This document shows, piece by piece, positions 8,601 through 15,820 of a stretch of DNA of 38,774 nucleotides. Within the stretch, counting starts at the first letter, position 1. Each line of letters opens with the position of its first letter. The notes beneath the pieces were generated by a model. That model was not told the DNA's origin, searched no databases, and worked only from the letters and a program-made list of their open reading frames with translations. The stretch lies in the NCBI RefSeq assembly GCF_023715785.1, contig NZ_JAMBOX010000027.1, forward strand, positions 1 through 38,774, written 5' to 3'. The translations under genes were made by a program, and so were the position numbers. Source of the DNA: Neobacillus niacini (lineage in GTDB: Bacteria > Bacillota > Bacilli > Bacillales > Cytobacillaceae).

Positions 8601-9139
8601 TAACCACATTTGAAATTATTTCTTATGCTTTGTATCCAAAAGTTTTCTTGGACTATTTGAAAACAGCCGAAGCTTATGGCAATATTTCTGTTCTTGATAC
8701 GCCAACCTTCCTGTATGGTATGCGTTTGGGAGAAGAAATTGAGGTTGAAATTGAAACGGGGAAAACTTTGATTGTAAAGCTCGTTTCCATTGGTCAGCCG
8801 CATGCGGACGGAACCAGAGTAGTATATTTTGAGTTAAATGGCCAGCCGCGTGAAGTAGTCGTGAAGGATGAAAGCATTAAAGCAACAGTAGTATCAAGAC
8901 TTAAAGGCGATCCGAAAAATGAAAGTCACATTTCTGCGTCCATGCCAGGCACTGTCATAAAGGCATTGGTTGAAAAAGGGGAGCGGGTTGAACGAGGCGA
9001 TCATTTAATGATTACCGAGGCAATGAAAATGGAAACGACCGTCCAGGCTCCATTCTCCGGCGTTGTGAAGGAGATTTACGTTAAAAGCGGTGAAGCCATC
9101 CAGACTGGTGACTTAATGCTCGAACTGATAAAAGGCTAA
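5696..9139 (+). CDS. pycA: pyruvate carboxylase
   Basis: An 1147-residue biotin enzyme (B. subtilis PycA about 1148) that makes oxaloacetate from pyruvate, bicarbonate and ATP, feeding the citric acid cycle. Domains in order: biotin carboxylase (1 to about 460, starting ILVANRGEIAIRVFRACTEL, ATP-grasp loop ALGGGGRGMRIV); carboxyltransferase (about 525-830, LLTDTTFRDAHQSLLATRMR, metal-site HLHTHDTSGNG); tetramerisation linker; and biotin carrier domain at the C-terminus with the biotinylated Lys1111 in EAMKMET. The single-chain layout separates it from the split acyl-CoA carboxylase at 32374-35489. The start is TTG at 5696 with agaggtg seven nt upstream. Downstream, its original terminator has been interrupted by an IS-derived element (9153-9716). 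Confidence 0.98.
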   Translation: MAKQINKILVANRGEIAIRVFRACTELNIRTVAIYSKEDSGSYHRYKADEAYLVGEGKKPIDAYLDIDGIIEIAKKSGAEAIHPGYGFLSENIHFARRCEQEGIIFIGPTSNHLDMFGDKVKARRQAELAGIPVIPGSDGPVNGLHEVIGFAETHGYPIIIKAALGGGGRGMRIVRSQEEVKEAFERAKSEAKAAFGSDEVYLEKLIENPKHIEVQIIGDKSGNIVHLYDRDCSVQRRHQKVVEIAPSVSLSEGLREEICAAAVKLMKNVDYLNAGTVEFLVSKDEFYFIEVNPRVQVEHTVTEMVTGIDIVQTQILVSEGHELHGPIIGIPVQEQIKLNGFAIQSRVTTEDPLNNFMPDTGKIMAYRSGGGFGVRLDAGNGFQGAVITPYYDSLLVKLSTWALSFEQAAAKMVRNLQEFRIRGIKTNIPFLENVVKHPKFLNGEYDTSFIDNTPELFLFPVRKDRGTKMLSYIGTVTVNGFPGIEKKKRPVFAKPRIPAVPFDLSTKQGTKQILDQHGAEGLVEWVKNQKQVLLTDTTFRDAHQSLLATRMRTTDIAHIAEPTAKLLPNLFSFEMWGGATFDVAYRFLKEDPWDRLLKLREKIPNVMFQMLIRGANAVGYKNYPDNLIQEFVAQSASAGIDVFRIFDSLNWVKGMEVAIQSVRDTGKIAEAAICYTGDILDPTRTKYNLDYYKNLAKELEQQGAHILGIKDMAGLLKPEAAYRLISELKATVNIPIHLHTHDTSGNGIFTYARAIDGGVDIVDTALSTMAGLTSQPSANSLYYALEGTERKPAININALEKLSHYWEDVRKYYQDFESGMMSPHSEIYQHEMPGGQYSNLQQQAKAVGLGERWEEVKEMYSRVNQMFGDIVKVTPSSKVVGDMALFMVQNELTEEEVLVRGASLDFPDSVVELFEGYLGQPHGGFPEELQKVILKGKKPLEVRPGELLESIDFEKLKQELFDELGRQVTTFEIISYALYPKVFLDYLKTAEAYGNISVLDTPTFLYGMRLGEEIEVEIETGKTLIVKLVSIGQPHADGTRVVYFELNGQPREVVVKDESIKATVVSRLKGDPKNESHISASMPGTVIKALVEKGERVERGDHLMITEAMKMETTVQAPFSGVVKEIYVKSGEAIQTGDLMLELIKG

Positions 9140-9152
9140 CACCAATAAAAAA

Positions 9153-9174
9153 GGCTGACTTTATTAAGTCAGCC
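9153..9174 (+). terminator. pyc terminator hairpin, left copy of duplicated palindrome
   Basis: Stem ggctgactt with aagtcagcc around tatt. The core ctgactttattaagtcag (9155-9172) recurs exactly at 9695-9712, flanking the IS-derived element. The hairpin is preceded by an A tract but has no T tract on its right. The T run of the ancestral terminator now sits beyond the other copy (9717-9720). Confidence 0.75.
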
Positions 9175-9178
9175 TCAG

Positions 9179-9215
9179 ATTGTCGAGAAAGGGTATATTT
9201 CTCGGCAATTTTTTT
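9179..9215 (+). terminator. IS-borne terminator reading inward from the pyc side
   Basis: Twelve-bp stem, attgtcgagaaa (9179-9190) with tttctcggcaat (9198-9209), one G-U pair, 7-nt loop, then a T run to 9215. It directly follows the interrupted pyc hairpin and can replace its function. The same structure occurs at 38654-38689. Confidence 0.8.
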
Positions 9216-9391
9216 CATGTTCTGGCAAGATGCGGTTAGAAGAGCCTGCTCACTTGCTTTTTTTATTCCCCGCAACCGGCAGAAGTCTACATATTTATCA
9301 ATTAAACGAAGAGGGTGATCATCCGGAACACTAATTCATCAATAGACACAAATTCAAACACATTTTGGCTGGACTCTTTAGGCTTAAACAT
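9179..9391 (-). pseudogene. transposase remnant, N-terminus fused to C-terminus by internal deletion
   Basis: The ATG at 9391 opens MFKPKESSQNVFEFVSIDEL. A 2-bp insertion (gt) near 9330 then shifts the frame, which continues as VPDDHPLRLIDKYVDF. This is directly joined near 9280 to CRLRGIKKASEQALLTASC and then QNMKKIAEKYTLSRQ. The first part looks like the start, and the second like the end, of IS1182-type DDE transposases of Bacillaceae. The whole catalytic core (roughly 350-400 residues) is missing. The original stop also seems lost, since the frame runs on through the inverted repeat toward pyc. It cannot encode an active transposase. Confidence 0.75.
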
Positions 9392-9456
9392 TGAATTTAC
9401 CACTTATTTTTAATAATTATTGGTTGAGTTTCTTAACTTATTAATAACCACCTGAT

Positions 9457-9579
9457 GATTTGCGCGGAAGGCACGAAGACTCCTGCGGGAGTACGGGGCA
9501 GTGGGAGACCCCGCAGGCGCTTGCGCCGAGGAGGCTCCCAGGCACGCCCGCGGAAAGCGAAGTGCCTGGAGCGCAAATC
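9457..9579 (+). repeat. 123-bp GC-rich dispersed Bacillaceae repeat, complete copy
   Basis: Bounded by perfect 9-bp inverted repeats gatttgcgc (9457-9465) and gcgcaaatc (9571-9579). Internal complementary pairs are cctgcggg (9482-9489) with cccgcagg (9510-9517), tgggag (9502-9507) with ctccca (9535-9540), and ccaggcac (9538-9545) with gtgcctgg (9562-9569). It is much richer in G and C than its surroundings. A right half-copy is at 58-112 and a reverse-oriented partial copy at 38751-38774. From memory, closely similar units are dispersed in many Bacillaceae genomes; they have no agreed function that I know. Confidence 0.85.
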
Positions 9580-9663
9580 AACAGACATATCGAATATTTT
9601 ATTTATTAATATTATTATATTTAATTAACGCGGTGAATTGTAAAGGTGAGTAAATAAAATAAT

Positions 9664-9720
9664 AGGCTGTCGAAAGTTTCTCGACAGCCTGAGTCTGACT
9701 TTATTAAGTCAGACTCTTTT
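9664..9720. terminator. double hairpin: IS right end plus right copy of duplicated palindrome
   Basis: From the ctaA side, the hairpin gagtctgactt/aagtcagactc (9691-9716) overlaps the ctaA stop (9709-9711). It is followed by the IS end hairpin with arms at 9664-9673 and 9681-9690, and then a T-rich stretch. On the plus strand the first hairpin is followed by tttt. Transcripts from either direction meet at least one hairpin here. Confidence 0.75.
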
Positions 9721-10629
9721 GTTATTATGGTTCTTCTTGGACCTTGAATACAAGAGAATAAAATAGCTTAAAACACCAAACAGGCAGGTAATAAAGAAGG
9801 CATGAAGCAAGGCGACATAAAGGTTTAGCCTAGTGAAAATGATAAAAGCTCCTGCGATTACCTGGAGACTTACTAGAATAAATGAGATAATCCAACCCCA
9901 ATATAGTACCTTTTGGGTTTTGTAATGGCGAATGGCTAGGATGGTTATATATCCAATCCAAAGGAATATCAGACCAGCGGCGGCTCGGTGTCCCATTTGA
10001 ACCCATTCATATAGATTGCTGGGAAGTGCTGGGGCATCGTTTAAACAAAACGGCCAATCTCGGCAAATAAGACTTGATTTTGTATGGCGGACCAATGCAC
10101 CGGTATAGATGACAAGATAACTATAGGCGGTTACCGCGATAATATGAAAACCCATTCGTTTGTCGATATAAACTTTTTCTGCTTCAAACTTCTTATCAAT
10201 CTCAAATATAAGCAATGTCAATAAGAAAACAGCAGCAAAAGATATAAGTGAAATCCCAAAATGCAGGGCCAGAACAAAAGAAGATTGTCCCCAGAGAACG
10301 GCTGCTGCCCCAATGAGTCCCTGTAAAACTAAAAAGAAAAAAGACAAAAATGAAAGAAATTTAGTCTCTCTTATATGTCCAATCGCCTTCCATGACCAAA
10401 TGGACAAAACTAACACCAGAATCCCTACAACACCTGAGACTAGCCTGTGGGCAAATTCAATAACTAATTCTGGGGTGATTTCAGTGGGGAGGAACTTTCC
10501 GTTGCATAACGGCCATGATCTCCCGCAGCCCATTCCAGAGCCGGTTTTTGTAACCAATGCTCCACCTAGTAAAATTAAAATCATTCCGATGGTAGTGGCG
10601 ACTGCCAGCCACTTCAAAGAACGTTGCAA
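9709..10629 (-). CDS. ctaA: heme A synthase CtaA
   Basis: A 306-residue, eight-helix membrane protein that oxidises heme O to heme A for the aa3/caa3 oxidase. The N-terminal half has the conserved Cys pair Cys35 and Cys42 (GCGRSWPLC), followed by Glu58 and His61 (EFAHR). The second half has a matching pair in ICRDWPFC and the conserved QMGHR histidine. The start is taken as TTG at 10629: aagagg lies eight nt upstream and MQRSLKWLA aligns with MNKALKALG of B. subtilis CtaA. A GTG at 10638 lies inside the ribosome binding site. It is divergent from ctaB and convergent with pyc. Its stop codon is inside the hairpin of the duplicated IS target. Confidence 0.95.
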   Translation of the reverse strand: MQRSLKWLAVATTIGMILILLGGALVTKTGSGMGCGRSWPLCNGKFLPTEITPELVIEFAHRLVSGVVGILVLVLSIWSWKAIGHIRETKFLSFLSFFFLVLQGLIGAAAVLWGQSSFVLALHFGISLISFAAVFLLTLLIFEIDKKFEAEKVYIDKRMGFHIIAVTAYSYLVIYTGALVRHTKSSLICRDWPFCLNDAPALPSNLYEWVQMGHRAAAGLIFLWIGYITILAIRHYKTQKVLYWGWIISFILVSLQVIAGAFIIFTRLNLYVALLHAFFITCLFGVLSYFILLYSRSKKNHNNKRV

Positions 10630-11206
10630 GAAACCCACCTCTTAAAAGTTCAATAATTTGTCAAAAAAAATTCTTGACAGTATAATGGATAAAAAAAGTA
10701 GACCGATAAAAAGTACCTAATCCATCATAACGAATTCTGGCGAAAAAGAACAGAATTTCGGACTAAGATGTTGAGGATATTTAAAAATGGGCTGAGGCAT
10801 TTGAATAACATTCAATTAACACTATTATTATAGTGGAAAACGTAATAACTCCGATAACAGCCTGCTGTAAATAAATATGAAAGAATCTTTTCTCAAGAGA
10901 AAAATATATTATTTAGATCCATCATACAATAAAGCTTTAAAACAGAATGAATAAATACATAGAAATTTTTTGTAATAATATTTTAATTTATAGTGATTTT
11001 TATTTAAAAGATATTATAAAATAGAGACATGTTATGATAAAAATCACGTTGTCACAATTTGGTCAAAAATTATTCAAAAAAAATTCACAAAAACTTCGCA
11101 AAGTGTGATTTAATATACAGAGAAAGTGTTGTTTAAAATGATGTGTTTTATCTGATATATATATATGGGAATTATTGGCTTATCAAGATTGGGAGGAGAA
11201 TATTGA
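10630..11206. promoter_or_regulatory. long AT-rich ctaA/ctaB divergent control region
   Basis: About 577 bp with no plausible gene. It holds three operator- or hairpin-like palindromes: ttgaat/attcaa with a 3-nt spacer (10801-10815), cactat/atagtg with a 4-nt loop (10820-10835), and ttttctc/gagaaaa with a 2-nt spacer (10888-10903). Nearer ctaB there is ttgtcacaa (11049-11057) and a possible -10 TAATAT (11111-11116) without a good -35. On the minus strand TATACT near 10689-10684 could be the ctaA -10. In B. subtilis this region responds to ResD; I cannot identify a ResD site by eye. Confidence 0.5.
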
Positions 11207-12133
11207 ATGTCTAATTCAAAGGCTGCCATTGATAATGGTCTGACAAGCCTGGATTCAGTTGCAGAAAAACCCTCTGCATGGAATGACTTTATGGCCCTTA
11301 TTAAAATTGGGATCGTAAATTCAAACCTAATCACCACTTTTACCGGTTTATGGCTTGCACTTCATTTCACTGGACAGAGCTTTTTAAATAATTTGGATGT
11401 TATTTTTTTCACAGTGGCAGGTTCGTCGCTTATCATAGCCGGCTCTTGCGCGATTAATAATTATGTCGACCGAGATATTGATCATTTAATGGATCGGACC
11501 AAAGCAAGACCAACCGTCACTGGAAAAATACTCCCGTTGAAAGTTCTAGGACTGGGAATTATCCTGATTGGTCTGGGAACACTGTTTTTATTCTTCACTA
11601 CAGTAACTGCAACAGTTATTGGACTGCTTGGAGTTTTTAGTTATGTTGTTCTTTATACACTTTGGTCGAAGCGCCAATTAGTCTCGAACACGATTATTGG
11701 CAGTTTCTCCGGTGCTGTACCGCCGCTGATTGGCTGGGCTGCTGTTGATGCCAATCTAGATATCATTGCCTGGCTGCTATTTGCGCTCATGTTTATCTGG
11801 CAGCCACCGCACTTCTACGCTTTAGCGATGAGAAGGGTAAATGAATACAGGGCTGCCGGCATACCAATGCTTCCAGTAGTCAAAGGCTTTAAAGCTACCA
11901 AAAAGAGCATCTTGCTTTGGGTGGCCGCACTATTGCCAATACCATTTTTTCTTCACGATTTGGGAATCCCATTTCTAATCCTGGCAACTGCGTTAAATAT
12001 CGGTTGGCTGGCATTGGGGATTTATGGATATAAGATCAAAGATGACATTAAGTGGGCAAAACTAATGTTTGTTTATTCTATTCAATACTTAACTATTATT
12101 TTTGTGGCAATGGTTGTTGTTACATTAATTTAG
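11207..12133 (+). CDS. ctaB: protoheme IX farnesyltransferase (heme O synthase) CtaB
   Basis: A 308-residue UbiA-family prenyltransferase with about nine membrane helices. It adds a farnesyl group to heme B, giving heme O, the substrate of CtaA. The first aspartate-rich motif is NNYVDRDIDHLMDRT with Asp88 and Asp92; the second conserved region is the cytosolic loop around QPPHFYALAMRRVNEYRAAG. The ATG at 11207 has gggagga upstream. The first gene of the ctaBCDEF cluster; about 95 nt separate it from ctaC with only a weak gaggc/gcctc hairpin (about 12144-12161), so read-through into the oxidase genes is likely. Confidence 0.96.
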   Translation: MSNSKAAIDNGLTSLDSVAEKPSAWNDFMALIKIGIVNSNLITTFTGLWLALHFTGQSFLNNLDVIFFTVAGSSLIIAGSCAINNYVDRDIDHLMDRTKARPTVTGKILPLKVLGLGIILIGLGTLFLFFTTVTATVIGLLGVFSYVVLYTLWSKRQLVSNTIIGSFSGAVPPLIGWAAVDANLDIIAWLLFALMFIWQPPHFYALAMRRVNEYRAAGIPMLPVVKGFKATKKSILLWVAALLPIPFFLHDLGIPFLILATALNIGWLALGIYGYKIKDDIKWAKLMFVYSIQYLTIIFVAMVVVTLI

Positions 12134-12227
12134 TTTTGCTTTCGAGGCGCATGACTGCCTCACTCTACATACTTCTTTGGTCCAACATTAAATTAAGAAT
12201 TTACACGAAAGAGGGGTTTGATTAAGC

Positions 12228-13286
12228 ATGAAAAGGTTTGCAAAATGGCGTTTAATTTCGCTGTTTGCGATTTTGGCGCTGGTCCTTTCCGGTTGTGGCG
12301 AACCGTTCCTTTCCACATTACAGCCTGCCGGAGAAGCTGCTGAAATCCAGTACGATTTAATGAAGTTAAGTACGTACATTATGGTTGGAGTTATCCTTGT
12401 TGTTTTTATTATTTTTGTGATTGTTTTTTTCAGGTTTAGAAGAAAGGATGACCGAATTCCAAAACAGGTGGAAGGAAGTCATAAATTAGAAATCATCTGG
12501 ACAGTTATTCCGATTTTGCTGTTATTGTTACTTGCTGTACCAACAGTATCAGCTACCTTTAAACTTGCTGATGTGAAAGAAATGGATAAGGAAAAATCAG
12601 ATGCCCTGGTTATTAAGGTCCGCTCTCATTTATATTGGTGGGATTTTGAATATCCAAAACAGAAAATTGTAACAGGCCAAGATTTAGTCGTTCCAACTAA
12701 CGAAAAGGTTTATTTTGATTTAAAATCCTTGGATGTGAAGCACTCATTCTGGATTCCGGCAGTAGGCGGGAAATTGGATACGAACACTGAAAACGTGAAT
12801 AAATTCTGGCTCGTATTTGATGAAGAAAAAGCCAATGAAGCAGGGAATCTTTTTTACGGTAAATGTGCTGAGCTTTGCGGACCGTCACATGCTTTGATGG
12901 ACTTTAAAGTAAAAGCCATGCCTCGTGCTGAGTTTGATGCATGGGTAAAAGATATGCAGGCTGTAAAAGAACCGAAAAAAGCGAAAACTGATTTGGCTGC
13001 CCAAGGACAGGAGCTTTTTAATCAAAGCTGTATCGGCTGTCATGCTGTAACGCCGTCAAACCAAATGCCGGACACAGCAAGAATGGCACCAAACCTAACA
13101 AACTTTGGTGAAAGATCTCGTGTAGCAGGTATTTTGGATCATAATAAAGAAGAGTTGAAAAATTGGCTTCGTGATCCTGAAAAATATAAACCAGGCAACT
13201 TAATGACTGATAAATATCCAAAATATGATGAACAACAGCTAGAAGCCCTTGCGGAATACCTAATGGGCCTAAAAGTTCAGGAATAA
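12228..13286 (+). CDS. ctaC: cytochrome caa3 oxidase subunit II with fused cytochrome c (CtaC)
   Basis: A 352-residue lipoprotein: signal peptide with lipobox LSGC (Cys23), two membrane helices (about 46-68 and 88-110), a CuA cupredoxin domain and a C-terminal cytochrome c domain. CuA ligands visible are His172, Cys213, Cys217, His221 and Met224 (CAELCGPSHALM). The heme c site is CIGCH at 268-272, with a later Met as the likely axial ligand. This layout defines the caa3 type. It accepts electrons from cytochrome c and passes them through CuA to subunit I on the outer face of the membrane. The ATG at 12228 is preceded by a ggggttt-type, weak ribosome binding site. Subunit I begins 31 nt downstream. 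Confidence 0.97.
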   Translation: MKRFAKWRLISLFAILALVLSGCGEPFLSTLQPAGEAAEIQYDLMKLSTYIMVGVILVVFIIFVIVFFRFRRKDDRIPKQVEGSHKLEIIWTVIPILLLLLLAVPTVSATFKLADVKEMDKEKSDALVIKVRSHLYWWDFEYPKQKIVTGQDLVVPTNEKVYFDLKSLDVKHSFWIPAVGGKLDTNTENVNKFWLVFDEEKANEAGNLFYGKCAELCGPSHALMDFKVKAMPRAEFDAWVKDMQAVKEPKKAKTDLAAQGQELFNQSCIGCHAVTPSNQMPDTARMAPNLTNFGERSRVAGILDHNKEELKNWLRDPEKYKPGNLMTDKYPKYDEQQLEALAEYLMGLKVQE

Positions 13287-13317
13287 TTGGGGTAATGGTT
13301 GAAAGGGAGGTAAAATT

Positions 13318-15186
13318 GTGAGTACCTTGACTCAAAAAAAGGGGTTTGGTGCGACTATATGGGACTTTTTAACAACTGTCGACCATAAAAAGATCGCGAT
13401 CCTATATCTCTTAGCAGGTGGATTTTTCTTCATAGTGGGAGGTATCGAGGCTGTTTTAATCAGGATGCAGCTTGCGGTGCCGAATAATGATTTTGTAAGT
13501 GCAGGTACTTTTAATGAAATTATTACCATGCACGGAACGACGATGATATTCCTTGCGGCTATGCCGATTTTATTGGGCTTTATGAATGCGGTAATGCCTT
13601 TGCAAATTGGTGCCCGTGATGTGGCGTTTCCATTCGTTAATGCACTTGGATTTTGGTTATTCTTCTTTGGTGGCGTGTTCTTAAACCTTTCCTGGTTTTT
13701 GGGCGGTGCGCCAGATGCTGGCTGGACTTCCTACGCCTCACTTGCAATTCACTCCAAAGGACATGGAGTTGACTTTTATGTACTCGGTTTGCAAATTTCA
13801 GGTTTAGGGACTTTAATAGGTGGGATTAACTTCCTGGTTACTATTATAAACATGCGTGCTCCAGGAATGACATACATGAGAATGCCGCTATTTTCTTGGA
13901 CAACGTTTGTTGCATCGGCATTAATTTTATTCGCTTTCCCTCCGTTAACAGTTGGTCTTACTTTAATGATGTTTGACCGCATGTTTGGTTCGAATTTCTT
14001 TGTTGTTGCTAATGGAGGTAACACCGTAATTTGGGAACATTTATTCTGGATATTTGGACACCCTGAGGTATATATTTTAATACTTCCGGCATTTGGGATT
14101 TTCTCGGAAATTTTCTCTACTTTTTCAAGAAAACGGTTATTCGGATACTCATCGATGGTATTTGCCACAGTATTAATTGGTTTCCTAGGGTTCATGGTTT
14201 GGGCTCACCACATGTTTACAACTGGTTTAGGCCCAGTGGCCAATGCGATCTTTGCTGTTGCAACAATGGCAATTGCTGTTCCAACGGGCATAAAAATTTT
14301 CAACTGGCTGTTCACTATGTGGGGAGGCAGCGTGAAATTTACGACTCCAATGTATTGGGCGTTTGCGTTTATTCCTTCGTTCGTAATGGGTGGGGTAACA
14401 GGGGTAATGCTTGGTACTGCACCGGCAGATTATCAATATCATGACAGTTATTTCGTTGTTGCCCACTTCCACTACGTTATCGTTGGTGGTGTCGTATTTG
14501 GTATTTTTGCCGCAACCCATTACTGGTGGCCAAAAATGTTCGGTACGATGTTAAATGAAACTCTTGGAAAAATTACCTTCTGGTTATTCTTTGTCGGCTT
14601 CCATTTAACATTCTTTATTCAACACTTTTTGGGACTTTGGGGAATGCCGCGACGGGTGTTTACGTTCTTGCCAGGTCAAGGATATGAAACTTCCAATATG
14701 ATAAGTTCCATTGGTGCGTTATTTATGTCACTAGGTGTGATTGTGCTTCTAATTAACGTTGTTATGACATCTGTGAAAAATGTAAAGGTTGGCAACGATC
14801 CATGGGAAGATGGAAGAACACTTGAATGGACGATTCCGTCACCGCCGCCATTCTATAACTTCAAGCAGCTTCCGCTTGTACGCGGCCTTGATCCGTTATG
14901 GTTAGAAAAGACAGCGGGTAAGAAAGGCATGACACCAGCAGAACCACTTGGAGATATTCATATGCCGAATTCTTCCTTTATTCCATTCATGATTTCATTT
15001 GGATTATTCTTTGCAGCTTTTGGTGTTTTGTATAATGGTGAAAAGTCATGGGCGGTACCAGTGATCATAATTGGATTACTGATTACCTTTGGATCCATGC
15101 TAGTACGTTCTGTAAAAGACGATCATGGCTTCCATATTCATAAAGAGGAATTAATGGATGAAAATGATAAGGGGGTTAAGGCATAA
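13318..15186 (+). CDS. ctaD: cytochrome caa3 oxidase subunit I (CtaD)
   Basis: A 622-residue subunit I of a heme-copper oxidase; the catalytic core reduces oxygen and pumps protons. Visible ligands: low-spin heme a His72 (TMHGTTM) and His385; heme a3 His383; CuB His248, His297 and His298, with the cross-linked Tyr252 in HPEVYI. The HPEVYI form places it with A-type oxidases. The start is GTG at 13318 with gggagg upstream; no ATG fits. The stop TAA overlaps the ctaE ATG by one base (TAATG), indicating translational coupling. The C-terminus carries an extra membrane segment and a charged tail, usual in Bacillus CtaD. Confidence 0.97.
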   Translation: MSTLTQKKGFGATIWDFLTTVDHKKIAILYLLAGGFFFIVGGIEAVLIRMQLAVPNNDFVSAGTFNEIITMHGTTMIFLAAMPILLGFMNAVMPLQIGARDVAFPFVNALGFWLFFFGGVFLNLSWFLGGAPDAGWTSYASLAIHSKGHGVDFYVLGLQISGLGTLIGGINFLVTIINMRAPGMTYMRMPLFSWTTFVASALILFAFPPLTVGLTLMMFDRMFGSNFFVVANGGNTVIWEHLFWIFGHPEVYILILPAFGIFSEIFSTFSRKRLFGYSSMVFATVLIGFLGFMVWAHHMFTTGLGPVANAIFAVATMAIAVPTGIKIFNWLFTMWGGSVKFTTPMYWAFAFIPSFVMGGVTGVMLGTAPADYQYHDSYFVVAHFHYVIVGGVVFGIFAATHYWWPKMFGTMLNETLGKITFWLFFVGFHLTFFIQHFLGLWGMPRRVFTFLPGQGYETSNMISSIGALFMSLGVIVLLINVVMTSVKNVKVGNDPWEDGRTLEWTIPSPPPFYNFKQLPLVRGLDPLWLEKTAGKKGMTPAEPLGDIHMPNSSFIPFMISFGLFFAAFGVLYNGEKSWAVPVIIIGLLITFGSMLVRSVKDDHGFHIHKEELMDENDKGVKA

Positions 15187-15815
15187 TGCACGCTGAAGAA
15201 AAATTAACTTACGAAACATGGCCTGCAGAGCCGGAGAGATCCACCCTTGAAGCAAAAAATAAATTTCTTGGTTTCTGGTTATTTCTAGGGGGAGAGACAG
15301 TTCTTTTCGCTTCTCTCTTTGCCACCTACCTGGCATTAAAGGATAAGGTACCTAGTCCTGAACATGCTTTGGCAAAAGATTTATACGATTTGCCGCTCAC
15401 ATTTGTCGCAACCATGCTCCTATTAACAAGCTCGTTGACAAGTGTATACGCAATGTACCATATGAAAAACTTTAACACCCAAAAGATGATGCTGTGGCTT
15501 GGTGTTACAGTGGCATTAGGTTTAGGATTCTTAGGCTTGGAGATTTACGAGTTTAGCCACTATGTTCATGAGTTTGGCCATACGTTTACAAGCAGTGCCT
15601 TTGGTTCGGCATTCTATACGTTAGTCGGCTTCCATGGTGCCCACGTTACCTTCGGACTTGCATGGATTTTGGCACTTATACTCCGTAACTATAAACGCGG
15701 TTTAGACTTGTATAACGCACCTAAATTCTATGTGGCCAGCCTATATTGGCACTTTATTGACGTTGTTTGGGTATTTATCTTTACTGTAGTTTATTTAATG
15801 GGAATGGTGGGATAA
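15186..15815 (+). CDS. ctaE: cytochrome caa3 oxidase subunit III (CtaE)
   Basis: A 209-residue subunit III with five membrane helices, shorter than the seven-helix mitochondrial form, as is usual in Bacillus where the first two helices belong to CtaD. Conserved segments are KFLGFWLFLGGETVLFASLF and GFHGAHVTFGLAW, and the C-terminal HFIDVVWVFIFTVVYL. It stabilises subunit I and its proton entry. The start overlaps the ctaD stop by one base; the ribosome binding site is gataaggggg within the ctaD end. ctaF begins five nt after its stop. Confidence 0.97.
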   Translation: MHAEEKLTYETWPAEPERSTLEAKNKFLGFWLFLGGETVLFASLFATYLALKDKVPSPEHALAKDLYDLPLTFVATMLLLTSSLTSVYAMYHMKNFNTQKMMLWLGVTVALGLGFLGLEIYEFSHYVHEFGHTFTSSAFGSAFYTLVGFHGAHVTFGLAWILALILRNYKRGLDLYNAPKFYVASLYWHFIDVVWVFIFTVVYLMGMVG

Positions 15816-15820
15816 AACTT

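Larger units (their letters stand above)
9175..9692. mobile_element. decayed insertion sequence, IS1182-like, copy 2
   Basis: About 518 bp with terminal inverted repeats tcagattgtcgagaaa (9175-9190) and tcaggctgtcgagaaa (complement of 9677-9692), 14 of 16 matching. It is bounded by an 18-bp direct repeat (9155-9172 and 9695-9712) that is itself a palindrome, as expected for a target duplication in a terminator. Inside are a minus-strand transposase remnant (9179-9391) and a complete 123-bp GC-rich repeat (9457-9579). Both ends fold as hairpins, and the left one is followed by seven Ts. Family placement rests on the N- and C-terminal transposase motifs and is from memory. Confidence 0.75.

Noticed and set aside
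10825..10850. cre box in the ctaA/ctaB gap (ggaaaacgtaataa)
   Set aside because: Three or more mismatches to the consensus, including core positions on the right half.
13776..14195. 139-codon minus-strand frame inside ctaD
   Set aside because: It is antisense to a highly conserved catalytic region of subunit I, has no ribosome binding site, and its composition is that of a mirror frame.
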